NCBI GenBank assembly: GCA_003427395.1
Contig: BFEA01000156.1
Location: 1,688,428-1,713,391, forward strand
Direction: 5' to 3'
Source of the DNA: Chara braunii
Lineage: Eukaryota; Streptophyta; Charophyceae; Charales; Characeae
Length of the DNA: 24,964 bases
The notes under the pieces are model-generated. The model saw only the letters and a list, made by a program, of their open reading frames with translations, had not been told where the DNA came from and searched no databases. Positions 1 to 9,345 of this stretch are shown piece by piece. Position 1 is the first letter of the stretch, and the number at the start of each line of letters is the position of its first letter. The translations under genes and the position numbers were made by a program.

Positions 1-900
1 CCCCCCCCTTTTCCATCTTGCCTCTACTTCAACCTTCCCCTTTTTGTTTACAAGACCAGATCATAACTATGACTAATTACTTGAGAGAAAACAATTTTAA
101 AATATTCCACGCAGAAAATCAGAATATAAATTTTAAATTTGAGAAAAGATGAGATTGAAAGTAATATTTAATAAGATTTGAAAATCCAAATAGGGAACCA
201 AACTAGGGAATCAATTTTGATGTCCAAGAGGGCTTACGACTCTGATTTCCAAAACCCCGAGGTTCGAAATCGCTCAGACCATAAATCAAGAAATTACTGA
301 TTATAAAAAATCGTTGCTAGACAGTAAAACATTTCGTCAATCAATTGTATGTGAGAGGGCAAAGACAATTGACCCGTATTGAAAAGTTATGAGAAGCTCC
401 TTTCAAAATCGTACTTAATCTTATTAGGAGATATCAAAAATCAAAGATCACTTAGGACAGTAAATCAAGAATCACTAAACAGAAAAACAAATCGACGCTA
501 AACAGAAGAATATCTCAACAATCAATTATGTGTGAGAGGGCGAAGACAATCATAAGAAACTCCTTTCAAAATCGTACTTAATTCCTATTAAATCACGGCT
601 ATTACGCAGAACATCCTAATAGAAAATTTCACCCTCAACCATAAAGTTTTCCCAAAAAACTCCTCCCCCCTTCCTTGACCCACCTACTTGCCACCCTTCC
701 CCTCAAACCCTACCCCACCATCTTCGGGGAGAGAGGACCCCCCTCCTCCCACTGTTAGCTACTAAGCATCGAGGCAATGCTAACACCGAAGACAACAACG
801 GTCATCTCCAATCCTTCAAGAATCAGAAGACAGTGTGACTCCACCTCACCAAACTCGTCAGTGAGTCGGCGCAAGAGGTTCGAACCCTACTAGACATTCA
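1..900. other. AT-rich intergenic DNA, no gene
   Basis: No reading frame of convincing length or composition is seen. The stretch is AT-rich with C-rich runs at its start and at about 650-755. Similar pyrimidine-rich blocks recur at 15797-15960, 17427-17740 and 18265-18430, so they may belong to one dispersed family. Two B-box-like strings (near 261 and 878) lack matching A boxes and are not called. Confidence 0.6.
281..590. repeat. Degenerate direct repeat, two copies (281-427 and 461-590)
   Basis: Both copies open with AAATCAAGAA, carry ATCAATT then TGTGAGAGGGC and AAGACAAT, and end with CTCCTTTCAAAATCGTACTT. The second copy lacks about 17 bases after AAGACAAT. The last 20-base block is identical in both copies, while the first half has diverged. 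I do not recognise the family. Confidence 0.7.
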
Positions 901-1607
901 TTCACATCAAAATTGAGGAAGGAGGGGGGAGATCAATCTCATCGCCCAAGCTCTACCTCTACCCCACTCAACATCTTCACTCACTTCCAATCTTGATGAT
1001 GCGAAACCTGTAGAAAAGCAACCTCGAAAAAATACCAGAAAAAAAACCACGCTCGCTAGACTAGCAGCTCTGTAGACGGAGAAAGCCAAAGTCGTTTCCC
1101 AAATAGAAACACTCATCTGGATGAACGAAGCACCCTAGTTATAGCCTTTTGCAAAATCGTCACCCTCGACCCCTTCCTATTGGCGAAATCCACCAAACCG
1201 GTTTACACAACGATCATAGCCACCCTCCCCACCCCCCCCGCCCTAAAACCTCTTCCTTTCACCTATCACCGCTCGTCACATGCCCTGTCCGCATCCTCTT
1301 CCATCGCGCCTCTCCGCTCGCCCTTTGTCGCCATGCGCCGTAACCTCTTCCTTCGCGCCTCTCCGCTCACTGATGCTCCCCGTTGTCCTTCGTCGCCATG
1401 CGCTTTCCGCGCTTGCCCGCTTCTCCGTAGCCCGTCGGCGAGACTGGGAGTGTTGCGCCAGTGCTTGGTCTCTGCTCGTGAAACTCGCCAAGCTTTGTTT
1501 CGTGGACGTCACGAGGATGGCATAATAGAGTCGGGAACTCGCCGCACTTTGTGGCGGATTGAAACGGTAAAAGTTATGACATGTTTCCTCGCACTAAGTT
1601 TGGCGAG

Positions 1608-2191
1608 TAAGGGGCTGATCCCACCTCTTGTAGGCGAGACGCTTTTAGGGAATTTTTTGGATCCCACCTCTTTCCACACAATGCGGAGGGCCCCCTCTTT
1701 TTTCGTGGAAGTGGAAACCTCTGGGGACGTGGCATGCAGAGCGCATTTGGCGGCGAGGCTTTTCTCAAGAAACCCAAAAGACACCACCCCCGTACCCTTC
1801 CCCGAAAAAGAAGACGTATTTTTTCTGTTTTTTTTTTTTTTTTTAGATGTCCGCATCATTGTCTTGGAATGTCCTCTGGCCCGAAGAGGTGTGCGACGTG
1901 AGGAAAAACCAGGACGGTTCCATCGTTGTTGGCGATGTCCCACATTTGAGTACATATTTTACCACACAATAACGGCCCGCCACACGCACCCCACGAAGTG
2001 TCCGCCTGGACACATCTCCCCGGCCAGGTTTACCTCGCCACCCACAACTCGCCTCGTCCTTAGTAAAAGTAGCGTGTTTGGTGGGCATGTGAGATCCAAA
2101 TTTTATAACACGGAGCGAACGTGACGGACCTTGAAAAACCGGTTCTTTTAACTTTCTTCCCATAAAGAAAAGAGGTGGGATCAACCCCTAA
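1608..2191. mobile_element. Possible TIR element (~584 bp), unclassified
   Basis: A 22-base string at 1608-1629 (TAAGGGGCTGATCCCACC...) reappears inverted at 2170-2191 with about three mismatches. Part of it (GATCCCACCTCTT) is also present as a direct copy at 1659-1671. The interior holds a poly-T run near 1829-1844. No target-site duplication could be found at the edges, so this could equally be two dispersed repeat copies in opposite orientation. Confidence 0.3.
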
Positions 2192-2199
2192 GTGCAACC

Positions 2200-2431
2200 A
2201 CTCCTACTCACCAAACTTGGTGTATGAACAGTAGTGCAACCAGGCTCTGAGTGGTCAGTCGCTGTGCCTCCCCGATTACCCCTCCCCTTATGAACATCAG
2301 CAGGGAGCAAGGGGCTATCTCTAGGTGGCGGGCGCCAAGCATGCCCCAACATCTTCGTGAGCCCAATCGGAATTTAACCCATGATCTCGTGAGTGTCACT
2401 TGCGTGCCTTACCAACTGAGGGGTGGACCCC
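2200..2431 (-). mobile_element. tRNA-derived SINE-like unit with tRNA-Val(GAC)-like head
   Basis: On the minus strand, 2430 down to 2359 is exactly 72 nt and folds like a tRNA. The acceptor arms GGGTCCA and TGGGCTC pair in all seven positions (two wobbles). The A box is CTCAGTTGGTAAGGC, the T arm is ATGGG/TTAAATT/CCGAT, and the anticodon loop GTGACAC gives GAC after U33. Against a working tRNA: the T loop has A instead of C56, position 8 is C, the D and anticodon stems are weak, and no Pol III T-run follows directly. This fits a SINE head followed by a tRNA-unrelated body down to about 2200. The body limit is a guess. A decayed tRNA-Val pseudogene is the alternative. Confidence 0.5.
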
Positions 2432-2440
2432 ACAGCACCG

Positions 2441-3484
2441 CTGTCGAGCGCATCGGCTCCCGCCTTTTTTGCAAAAGGTGAGAGTCCTTCCGTTCGTGTC
2501 ACACAGGAGTAAAAAAAGAAAAAACAAGATACAACTTAGGGACGACGCAAAATAACCCCGCGAACCATCGAGACGGACGTGGTCGCATCGTCCCTTCGCC
2601 GCTCTAGCCGAGTACCCCAGATGTACTTCTCACAGTCCCCTACGACAGAATAGGTTCCCGCGGGGCACAACTCACCATCCTTAGGGGCGTATCCCTACCG
2701 AGCTACTGACCCACGTGTAAAAACTTTGAGATGCAATTATAGAGGTAGATCAGCCGAGGGTGTTTGCTCGATTCGCTGCAGCATAGGAAACACTTGCTTA
2801 AACGCCAAGTGAACCCGAGCGTCGTTTGTTCCTCAAAACGTTGATCTCCTAAGTACGAAGCAGACGCCGATCGACTAGGACGGTCTCAACCAAGCGTGAA
2901 ACCCTCAACTCAATCCTAGTCCTTTTAGACATTAGTTAAAAGAAAGTTATAATAATCATACATAATTACATCAAAAGAAATGGACTGTAGTCGATAAGAA
3001 GGTATATCCAATATGAAATAATCATCATATGGTACATCCAATAACACAAGATCGAAATAAAATTCAACCACCTTGGGTCGAACTCGATAAAAAAAACTAT
3101 ACAGAACAACCAACAAAAAGTTGAGTTCGACAATATCCTCGATGCAGCCGACAGGGTAGTCGGACTGTTTTAGTTTTGACTTGATGAGACGCGATGCCAA
3201 AGTCGTTCATTTCACCCTACCACCAACCTGAGCCCCCTAGGGAAGGTAAGTTGTGCCCCGCAAGAACCTATCTTGTCGTAGGGGACCGTGAGAAGTACAG
3301 TTGGCGCACCCGGTTAGAGTTGCGAAGGGATGATGCGACCATGCTCGTCTCAGCGTTCGCGGGGTTATTTTGCGTCTTCCCTAAGTTATATCTTGTTTTG
3401 TTTTGTTTACTCCTGCGTGACATGGACGGGAGGGCTCTCGCCTTTTGAGAAAATGGCGGGAGCTGATGCGCTCGACACCGCGGC
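2441..3484. mobile_element. Foldback / long-TIR element, ~1.04 kb
   Basis: The left arm (about 2441-2692) and right arm (about 3231-3484) are inverted copies of each other, roughly 85% alike. Matched blocks include CGCATCGGCTCCCGCC (2449) against GGCGGGAGCTGATGCG (3456), and CGCAAAATAACCCCGCGAAC (2546) against its inverse at 3354-3373. The ~540-bp loop is much more AT-rich. No clear target-site duplication was found. Long arms with an unrelated loop are typical of foldback or Mutator-like non-autonomous elements. The superfamily is not established. Confidence 0.7.
2925..3200 (-). CDS. Uncertain 91-codon ORF in the foldback loop
   Basis: This frame of 91 residues lies in the AT-rich loop of the foldback element. 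It is rich in L, Y, D and F (for example YFDLVLLDVPYDDYFILD) and shows no motif I recognise. It might be a host fragment captured between the arms, or chance openness. No signal peptide or conserved domain can be argued, and expression is unsupported. Confidence 0.15.
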   Translation of the reverse strand: MASRLIKSKLKQSDYPVGCIEDIVELNFLLVVLYSFFYRVRPKVVEFYFDLVLLDVPYDDYFILDIPSYRLQSISFDVIMYDYYNFLLTNV

Positions 3485-3529
3485 AAAGCAAAATGGGTAG
3501 CCACACATACAGGCTCCCGTCCACCGCGA

Positions 3530-3932
3530 ACGGACCTTCAAAGGATGGCGGGACCCCACTGCGACCACAAGGTGTGGCGTACGGAAATAGGACATGTTTC
3601 CATTGTTTTCGCTAACGGAAAAGTGACGGTCAACGACTTGCGTTCGGACGGAGGGTACTTTCGTTCCTGCAGATGTCCGTTTCACGTCCACCCCTGCTGC
3701 CTCCACCCACAACGGAGGCCCTCTTTGGGACCTACCATGTAACTTTGGCTTGGACCCCACAGCTTTGCGGATGGAAAAGTGGTTTGCCCACGAAAAGCAG
3801 GCAAGTCATTTTGGAAAGTTGGACAGTACTTTTTCCGGGACCCCATCGCAGAGGGCCAAATGCGCTTGGAAAACCCTTTGGAAATCAGTTGAGCCAATCG
3901 TTGCCTGTGTCCGTTGGCACTCGTTTTTTTTA

Positions 3933-3963
<31 letters not shown>

Positions 3964-4480
3964 TGGTGGCACTCCTCATCGCTATTGGCTGCTGCCTTTC
4001 CCGAGACTTTTCCAGGAACAACATGCCCTCCCCCCTACCCTCTACAGTCGGCACAAAATTGCGGCGAGGAATCCTCCCGTGAGACTTTTCCAAGCCGCGG
4101 ACTAAGTGAAAACACAAATTGATGTTTTTCCAAGCCGCAATCTTCGGTCTGTGGGGTCCTGGAAAAGGGTTTGCGGAAGAAATTTCACCTTTTCCAGGAC
4201 ATTTGCGGCAAGCTGCGGGGTCCTGGAAACAGCTTTGCGGCAAAGTTTTTCCTTTCCGCGGTCCTGTGGGGTCCTTGCCTTTGGCATTTTTTTTGGGAAT
4301 TATAGGGTGCCACGGAATCCTCCGTCATCATTACAGCAAATCCTCGGCGCCAAAACCTGCACTTTCCCGCATGCCTGTGGGGTCCGGGCCTGAGCTAGGT
4401 CGCTGGATTGCCAGTGGCCTTTGCCCGCAACGGTTCAGGATTTTTTTTCCTTTTTTTTTTTTTCCCACCCTTGCGCAGGG
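3530..4480. repeat. Short inverted and direct repeats built on GGACCCCACAGC / GCTGTGGGGTCC
   Basis: GGACCCCAC-type strings occur at 3551, 3752 and 3837. The inverse GTGGGGTCC or GCGGGGTCC occurs near 4151, 4217, 4265 and 4376. The copies are commonly followed by TTTGCGG or TGGAAAA-like strings. The 3750-3860 block is thus broadly inverted against 4145-4280. Two poly-T tracts (about 3926-3964 and 4441-4463) lie inside. A related GGACCCCACAGC string sits at 2426, just outside the foldback arm. No gene is seen; the frames here are chance products of the T-runs. Confidence 0.5.
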
Positions 4481-4820
4481 GCCATGCTCATGCTCTTTCT
4501 ATCGTTCAAATTTTAACGGATGTCCTGAAGGAAGGACATGGTTCAGAATTTTAGGTGCCGCAAAATAGGGTGGAGCTTCCGCTGGTGGAAACGGAGGCCG
4601 CGCTTTGGATGCACCGGCCATAGACTAGAGGCCAGCGGGATGGTACAAACGTGGTACAAACGGAAAGGGGAACTTGTGAGAGTTCGGCGGTACCGAGAGT
4701 GGCCATCTGCCATGCGTGGGAGGAGTTTTTCAGCGGATTGACGTGTGCAAGTCGGCTATGGGGCGCGCATTACTTTGAGCTCCGGTTTACGAACGGGCTC
4801 GCGCTTTTGGCAGGTTATCC

Positions 4821-5640
4821 GACGTGTCAGGCGGCCACGTGTAAGGGCGTCTGAAGCCGGGGGGCAGGAAGAAGGGCAGCGCGACCTATGAAGGCTTCTA
4901 TTCGATGGACAGCTCAACGTGCGGCAGCTGTTCTGGACTCCGTTCCAGGATCAAAACTTGGAAGGGGTTCGATCTCGAGTTCAGTCCGAGGAACGCAGTT
5001 GAGCGCCGGCACAAGCCGGGGGGGGGGAGGGAGCTTGGCGGGACGGGGTAAGAGAGATGTCGGGGTCGGTCCTCCATCAGCACTTTCGCCATCATCGTCA
5101 TTATCCTCATCGTCGTCCTCGTCTGTGGAGGAGGCAACGTTCGTTGACCGGCATCATGGGACCAGTCGCGGGAAGCGTGCGATTAAAACGCTGGGTTTGG
5201 CAAGGAGAGGGGTAGGCGTACATGGTGGTGTCACGTGTCAACTGCCGAGGAGGGTAGCCAATTCCACTTGTTTGATGGACGAAGCTAGAGGTAATGATGG
5301 CCTTTGGACGTCCATACCTAGCTCTCTGGCGGCGCAGACGTTGCGTCGCTCGTACAGAAACTGGGCCACGTGTCATTACACGGCTGATTGCGCTCTCCCG
5401 GCGGCGGCGGCGTCTGAAAGAAGGCTTGGCGGGTCGGGACCGCGTGGTGTGCCGCTCTGCCACGTGTCCAGCTACTGCCGCGCAAGCACTACCCGATCCC
5501 ACGCAGCGACGTCCGCCACGTCAGCCACCGAAGCGATCGAAGCCGATCACTCCAACAACGTCCCCGTCGAGGAGGGCTCGGAGGCGGCGCTCAGCGCCTC
5601 GTCGTCCGCTGCCTCCTCGGCGGTCGATCGGCCCACGTGG
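4821..5640. promoter_or_regulatory. Cluster of CACGTGTC (G-box/ABRE-like) motifs around the SerRS 5' end
   Basis: ACGTG cores are at 4821 (GACGTGTC), 4836 (CACGTGTA), 5232, 5367 and 5461 (each exactly CACGTGTC), and 5634 (CACGTGG). In plants this core binds bZIP and bHLH factors. Most of these sites lie inside the N-terminal part of the annotated ORF. Either the true promoter/5' UTR extends into what looks like coding sequence, or the motifs are incidental. No TATA box was identified with confidence. Confidence 0.35.
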
Positions 5641-7080
5641 CACGCTCACATTGATTTCAAGTACGTCCGGGACAAGCGGGACAAAGTGCTGGCCAATGTG
5701 CGCGCAAGGGACTCCACGGCAGACGTGGACAAGGTCGTCGCTCTGTATGAAGAGTTCTCGAGTAAGACCCAGGTCATTAATGAGCTGCGGCAGCAGCGAA
5801 ATGCGGTGGCCAATGAGATGAAGACGATCCAGGAAGAGGGGAAGAGACTTGAGCTGGTCGAGCAAGGAAAGCTGCTCAAGGATCAGCTTGCAGCGCTGGA
5901 GGCAGAACTGTCAAAGATAACGGACGACTTGCAACGGGAAGGCCAGAAAATACCCAACAGTACACATCCTGAGGTTCCCCCCGGTGGAGAAGGTTGTGCT
6001 ACGCTGAGACGAATGGTTGGGTTGAAGCCGGATTTCCAATTCAAGCCGAAGGACCACGTGGAACTGGCAAAGGAGCTCGACTTGATTGACTTCGACTCAG
6101 CCGCAGAGGTCAGCGGACAGAAGTTTTACTACCTGAAAAATGAAGCGGTTCTCTTGGAGGCGGCGCTGATAAATTGGTCCATGTCGCACCTCGTTGGGAG
6201 GGGGTTCACCCCTCTGAGTACACCTGATTTGGTGCGATCGGCAGTCGTCGAGAAGTGCGGATTTCAACCTCGAGCGAGCAACACGCAGGTGTATTCAGTG
6301 GAGGGCATGGATCTGTGTCTGGCGGGGACAGCGGAAATCCCAGTGGGGGGAATGTTCATGGACAAGATATTGTCAGATGCGGAGCTGCCTCTGAAGCTGG
6401 TAGCCTTTTCCCACTGCTTCCGCACAGAAGCAGGGGCTCCTGGTGCAGCCAGCAGGGGTCTTTACCGCGTACACCAGTTCAGCAAAGCAGAGATGTTCGC
6501 GATATGCCGGCCGGAAGAGAGCGAGGAGATGCATGAGGAGCTGATTACAATAGAAGAGGAGATGTTCACGTCTCTCGGCCTCCACTTCAAAACCCTTGAC
6601 ATGCCTTCTGAGGATCTTGGTGCCCCAGCCTATCGCAAGTTTGATGTGGAGGCATGGATGCCAGGGCTTTGCAGATATGGAGAGATCTCCAGCGCTTCCA
6701 ACTGTACTGATTACCAGGCTCGGCGGCTCAACATCCGTTATCGCCCTGCTGTCGTAGACAGCACCCTCGAGGAGCCTCTTTCAGAAGCCACAGTTGAAGG
6801 ACAAGCTCAACCTGCTGATGATGCAAACAACAGCGGTAGCAGCAGCAGCAGCAACAGCAAAAAAAGAAGCCCAAAGAAGAAGTCAGCCCGTCGGTTGAGC
6901 CCGCGGTTTGTACACACTCTTAATGCTACGGCGTGTGCTGTTCCCAGGATGATTATAGCTATTTTAGAGACGTTCCAGCAAGAAGACGGCTCTGTGCTGA
7001 TTCCAGAACCACTGCATCCTTACATGGGTGGCCGGACAATCATCAGGCCCAAGGCAGAAGGAAGAGGAGGAAGCCGGTGA
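4888..7080 (+). CDS. Seryl-tRNA synthetase, organellar (plant-type)
   Basis: A class II aminoacyl-tRNA synthetase that charges tRNA-Ser with serine; by its resemblance to the plant organellar form it probably works in plastid and/or mitochondrion. Of 730 residues, 1-250 are Ser/Ala/Arg-rich and low in acidic residues early on, consistent with a transit peptide but far longer than usual. The tRNA-binding helical arm starts at [14 protein letters not shown] (254) and its coiled coil spans about 285-355. Motif 1 lies near 425-460, the serine-binding loop is GTAEIPV (480-486), motif 2 is [10 protein letters not shown] (507-516), and motif 3 is [10 protein letters not shown] (679-688). A Ser/Lys-rich insert (about 622-674) precedes motif 3. 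The whole 2.2 kb is intronless. The start is the first in-frame Met; the next is at residue 130, and the 5' G-box cluster leaves the true start open. It has no co-directional neighbours. Confidence 0.93.
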   Translation: MKASIRWTAQRAAAVLDSVPGSKLGRGSISSSVRGTQLSAGTSRGGGGSLAGRGKRDVGVGPPSALSPSSSLSSSSSSSVEEATFVDRHHGTSRGKRAIKTLGLARRGVGVHGGVTCQLPRRVANSTCLMDEARGNDGLWTSIPSSLAAQTLRRSYRNWATCHYTADCALPAAAASERRLGGSGPRGVPLCHVSSYCRASTTRSHAATSATSATEAIEADHSNNVPVEEGSEAALSASSSAASSAVDRPTWHAHIDFKYVRDKRDKVLANVRARDSTADVDKVVALYEEFSSKTQVINELRQQRNAVANEMKTIQEEGKRLELVEQGKLLKDQLAALEAELSKITDDLQREGQKIPNSTHPEVPPGGEGCATLRRMVGLKPDFQFKPKDHVELAKELDLIDFDSAAEVSGQKFYYLKNEAVLLEAALINWSMSHLVGRGFTPLSTPDLVRSAVVEKCGFQPRASNTQVYSVEGMDLCLAGTAEIPVGGMFMDKILSDAELPLKLVAFSHCFRTEAGAPGAASRGLYRVHQFSKAEMFAICRPEESEEMHEELITIEEEMFTSLGLHFKTLDMPSEDLGAPAYRKFDVEAWMPGLCRYGEISSASNCTDYQARRLNIRYRPAVVDSTLEEPLSEATVEGQAQPADDANNSGSSSSSNSKKRSPKKKSARRLSPRFVHTLNATACAVPRMIIAILETFQQEDGSVLIPEPLHPYMGGRTIIRPKAEGRGGSR

Positions 7081-7094
7081 ACGTGATTGCTGTT

Positions 7095-7131
7095 AGAAGA
7101 AGGAGAAGAAGAAGAAGAAGAAGAAGAAGAG
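7095..7131. repeat. (GAA)n microsatellite just after the SerRS stop
   Basis: An imperfect AGAAGAAGGAGAAGAAG tract begins 15 bases after the SerRS stop codon, presumably in its 3' UTR. Confidence 0.9.
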
Positions 7132-7345
7132 AGAACGGGAAGGTTGTTGTTGAGCAAGTTTTCTGGGGGGAGACTAAGATTTGCTGTCCCACGGCGTATG
7201 ATCATTAACGACTGGCTGGGTCTTGGGCACTGCCACGGCTCATGGGATGAACTGCTGCAACGCCCCTTGAGACTCATGGGATCAACCGCTCTTACTGACT
7301 GCAGGATCATGAGATGAACGGCATCCGTGGAATGGCCAGGGTCTT

Positions 7346-7403
7346 GTTTTTGTTTTTTGTTTTTTGTTTTTTGTTTTTTGTTTTTTGTTTTTGTTTTTTG
7401 TTT
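7346..7403. repeat. (GTTTTTT)n 7-bp tandem tract
   Basis: About eight units of a heptamer GTTTTTT, with two units shortened by one T. The unit is not the plant telomere heptamer TTTAGGG. Confidence 0.9.
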
Positions 7404-7626
7404 ACCCCCTTCTTCTTCATTTAGATGACCCCATTGTATTTGCAATGACCCTCACAAATCGCTGTCTGAGATTTCGGCAATGTCCGAGAAAATGCTGTCT
7501 TTTGATCTGTTTTCTGAGAATCCCAAGCCTCAGTATGTTCTGCTGCCATTCGCTGTGCTTTCTAAGTATGCATGTATGTGGTCTTACGGCTAACGTGTTC
7601 TCTGTGGTGTGCCTGCGCTGAGTGCA

Positions 7627-7933
7627 ATTCTGGGTCCGTGGTGTGCCTGCCTAACTCTGTGGTTGTGGTTTGTGACTGTGCCTCGGGGACAAGGACAGGC
7701 TAGCAGTAAGAGGGAAACGACCAGGGGCAGGACGGAAAAGTATGTGTGTCGTCTACTGCTAACGTGTGTCTGCGGTGTGGCTGCCTGAGTCCAAGAAAGT
7801 ACCCCCGCTGGCCCTAGCCAGCGACTAATTCTGGATCTGTGTGCCAACTCTGTGGCTATGTTGTGTGGCTGTGCGTTGGACAAGGACAGGGTAGTAGTAG
7901 TAATAGGGAAATAACCAGGGGCAGGATGGAAAG
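7627..7933. repeat. Degenerate direct repeat (7627-7738 and 7829-7933)
   Basis: Both copies begin ATTCTGG, continue through CAACTCTGTGG- or TAACTCTGTGG-like text, share GGACAAGGACAGG, and end ACCAGGGGCAGGA(C/T)GGAAA. The second copy has a GTAGTAGTAGTAA expansion. No coding frame runs through either copy. Confidence 0.7.
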
Positions 7934-8295
7934 TTTGCGGAAGGACAAAAAATTGGGGGTAGTGTAGAGCACAGGGACATGAGTAGAATTTGTTAGAGGC
8001 GCTGTAGGGGATTGGGCCTGGAAGGGGGCCGTTAGATTTCCAGCAGGGTCCAGGGCCGGAATGTAGGCCGGTAGAAGTCTAGGTTCAGGGTCTGTGGATA
8101 GATATCAGTTTGCAATGTGATGTTTCTGGCAAAAGGAGGGAACACCCCCTAAGACCTACACGTAGTGCATCCAAGGAAGGCCCGACAGAGGCAGGAAGTG
8201 CCCGACCAAGAGGGAATGGACGCCAGGCGGTCATATGTATGTCATTTGGTGCCATAAGCGGTCTACTCATTCACCCCGCAGTCAGGCTGCTGCTC

Positions 8296-8681
8296 TGCCA
8301 AGTGGGAAAAATGGTGGCGCTCCTGGAGGTTGAAGGTCAAGCTGCAGGGTGAAGAAGAAGGCCGCCATGGCTATGGAAGTGGAGCAGGGGGAGGTAGTAG
8401 TAGTCCTATGCCAAGAGGGCGAAGTGGTGGCGCTCCTGGAGGTTGAAGGTGGAGCTGCAGGGTGAAGAAGAAGACCTCCATGGCTATGGAAGTGGAGCAG
8501 GGAGAGGTAGGAGTAGTCCCTGTCTCTTATACACATCTAGATGTGTATAAGAGGTAGGAGTAGTCCTATGCCAAGAGGGGGAAGTGGTGAAGCTCCTGGA
8601 GGTTGAAGGTGGAGGTGCAGGGTGAAGGAGAAGACCTCCATGGCTATGGAAGTGGAGCAGGGAGAGGTAGGAGTAGTCCTT
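8296..8681. repeat. 113-bp tandem repeat, three copies
   Basis: Units start with TGCCAAG at 8296, 8409 and 8569. The first spacing is 113 bp. The second is 160 bp because 47 extra bases (34 adapter plus a repeated 13-mer GTAGGAGTAGTCC) were inserted by an assembly error. Each unit contains GCTCCTGGAGGTTGAAGGT and CCATGGCTATGGAAGTGGAG. The true copy number is uncertain because the array was joined through an adapter-bearing read. Confidence 0.85.
8520..8553. other. Residual Nextera/Tn5 mate-pair junction adapter (assembly artefact)
   Basis: The sequence CTGTCTCTTATACACATCT (8520-8538) is the Tn5 19-bp mosaic end. It is followed head-to-head by AGATGTGTATAAGAG (8539-8553), the first 15 bases of its reverse complement; the final ACAG is missing. 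This is the Nextera mate-pair circularisation junction, not biology. On the minus strand it yields the telltale peptide start MCIRDR. The flanking 13-mer GTAGGAGTAGTCC is duplicated across it. Confidence 0.97.
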
Positions 8682-8689
8682 CGCTATGG

Positions 8690-9190
8690 AGGTACGGCTA
8701 GAAGGACCTCTAGATCAGTCTATGGTGTAGTAGAGGTTGAGGAAGAAGGAAGGAGGTGATAACCAAGTAGGAGACCCACCTTTGGGTATGGTGGATTTGC
8801 ATCTACTTCCCCAAGGTGGGTGCTGCATCAGGGAAGGCCCCTGAAAGGGGTACTAATTGGGTATGGATGGAACAGCAGGCTTGGTGGTGGATGATGGAGA
8901 GGGCATGAGAGGCATTTGCGCTGTCCTTTGAACATCCGAGGAGACCTTGGATGTTCCGCCATAGCCAGTTTCCCATACCGAGGTGGATGGAAGGAAGGTG
9001 TCATGGGCTAAATAAAGGAGGGCTCCTTCCAAGGCTGGCAGTAAGGGGGAGTAATCGTCGGACATTGATTCGGGCTCATTCATTCATTACCGTTGTTGGT
9101 TTCTTATTATTTTAATGTGACGTGGGAGGTGATGTTGAGGGAGAGACGAGGAGAAAGCGAGGAAGGAGGGTGATGACATTGGTTCCAGCT
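8690..9190. other. Intergenic DNA, no gene
   Basis: G-rich, AGG/GAAGG-biased sequence without a convincing frame. A short imperfect inverted pair, CCCACCTTTGGG (about 8776) and CCCCAAGGTGGG (about 8809), could form a small hairpin. Confidence 0.5.
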
Positions 9191-9192
9191 TG

Positions 9193-9237
9193 TCTTCTTC
9201 TTCTTCTTCTTCTTCTTCTTCTTCTTCTTCTTCTTCT

Positions 9238-9269
<32 letters not shown>

Positions 9270-9340
9270 TTCTTTTTCTTCTTCTTCTTCTTCTTCTTCT
9301 TCTTCTTCTTCTTCTTCCATTTTCTTCTTCTTCTTCTTCC
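9193..9340. repeat. (TTC)n microsatellite, ~148 bp
   Basis: An almost pure CTT/TTC tract with short CCTCCTCCTC interruptions. It produces poly-Ser, poly-Leu/Phe and (on the minus strand) poly-Glu frames that are not genes. Confidence 0.95.
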
Positions 9341-9345
9341 CTTGT

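Noticed and set aside
261-271. B-box-like GGTTCGAAATC as a tRNA or SINE promoter (also GGTTCGAACCC near 878)
   Set aside because: No convincing A box or cloverleaf can be drawn around either string.
1180-2124. 314-codon plus-strand ORF
   Set aside because: It runs through a poly-T tract (FFLFFFFFF), contains an internal direct repeat (about 1298-1340 against 1352-1402), overlaps several equally open frames and shows no motif. GC and repeat composition explain it.
3673-4568. Overlapping ~100-149-codon ORFs on both strands
   Set aside because: They are built on poly-T/poly-A runs and the GGGGTCC repeat field, with mutually overlapping frames and no recognisable domain.
5107-5865. Minus-strand and second-frame ORFs within the SerRS 5' region
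   Set aside because: Shadows of GC-rich sequence. The SerRS frame continues into unmistakable synthetase motifs.
7346-7403. Heptamer tract as telomeric repeat
   Set aside because: The unit is GTTTTTT, not TTTAGGG; slippage at a T-rich tract is sufficient.
8282-8536. Minus-strand ORF starting MCIRDR
   Set aside because: The start is translated Nextera adapter and the rest is the 113-bp tandem repeat.
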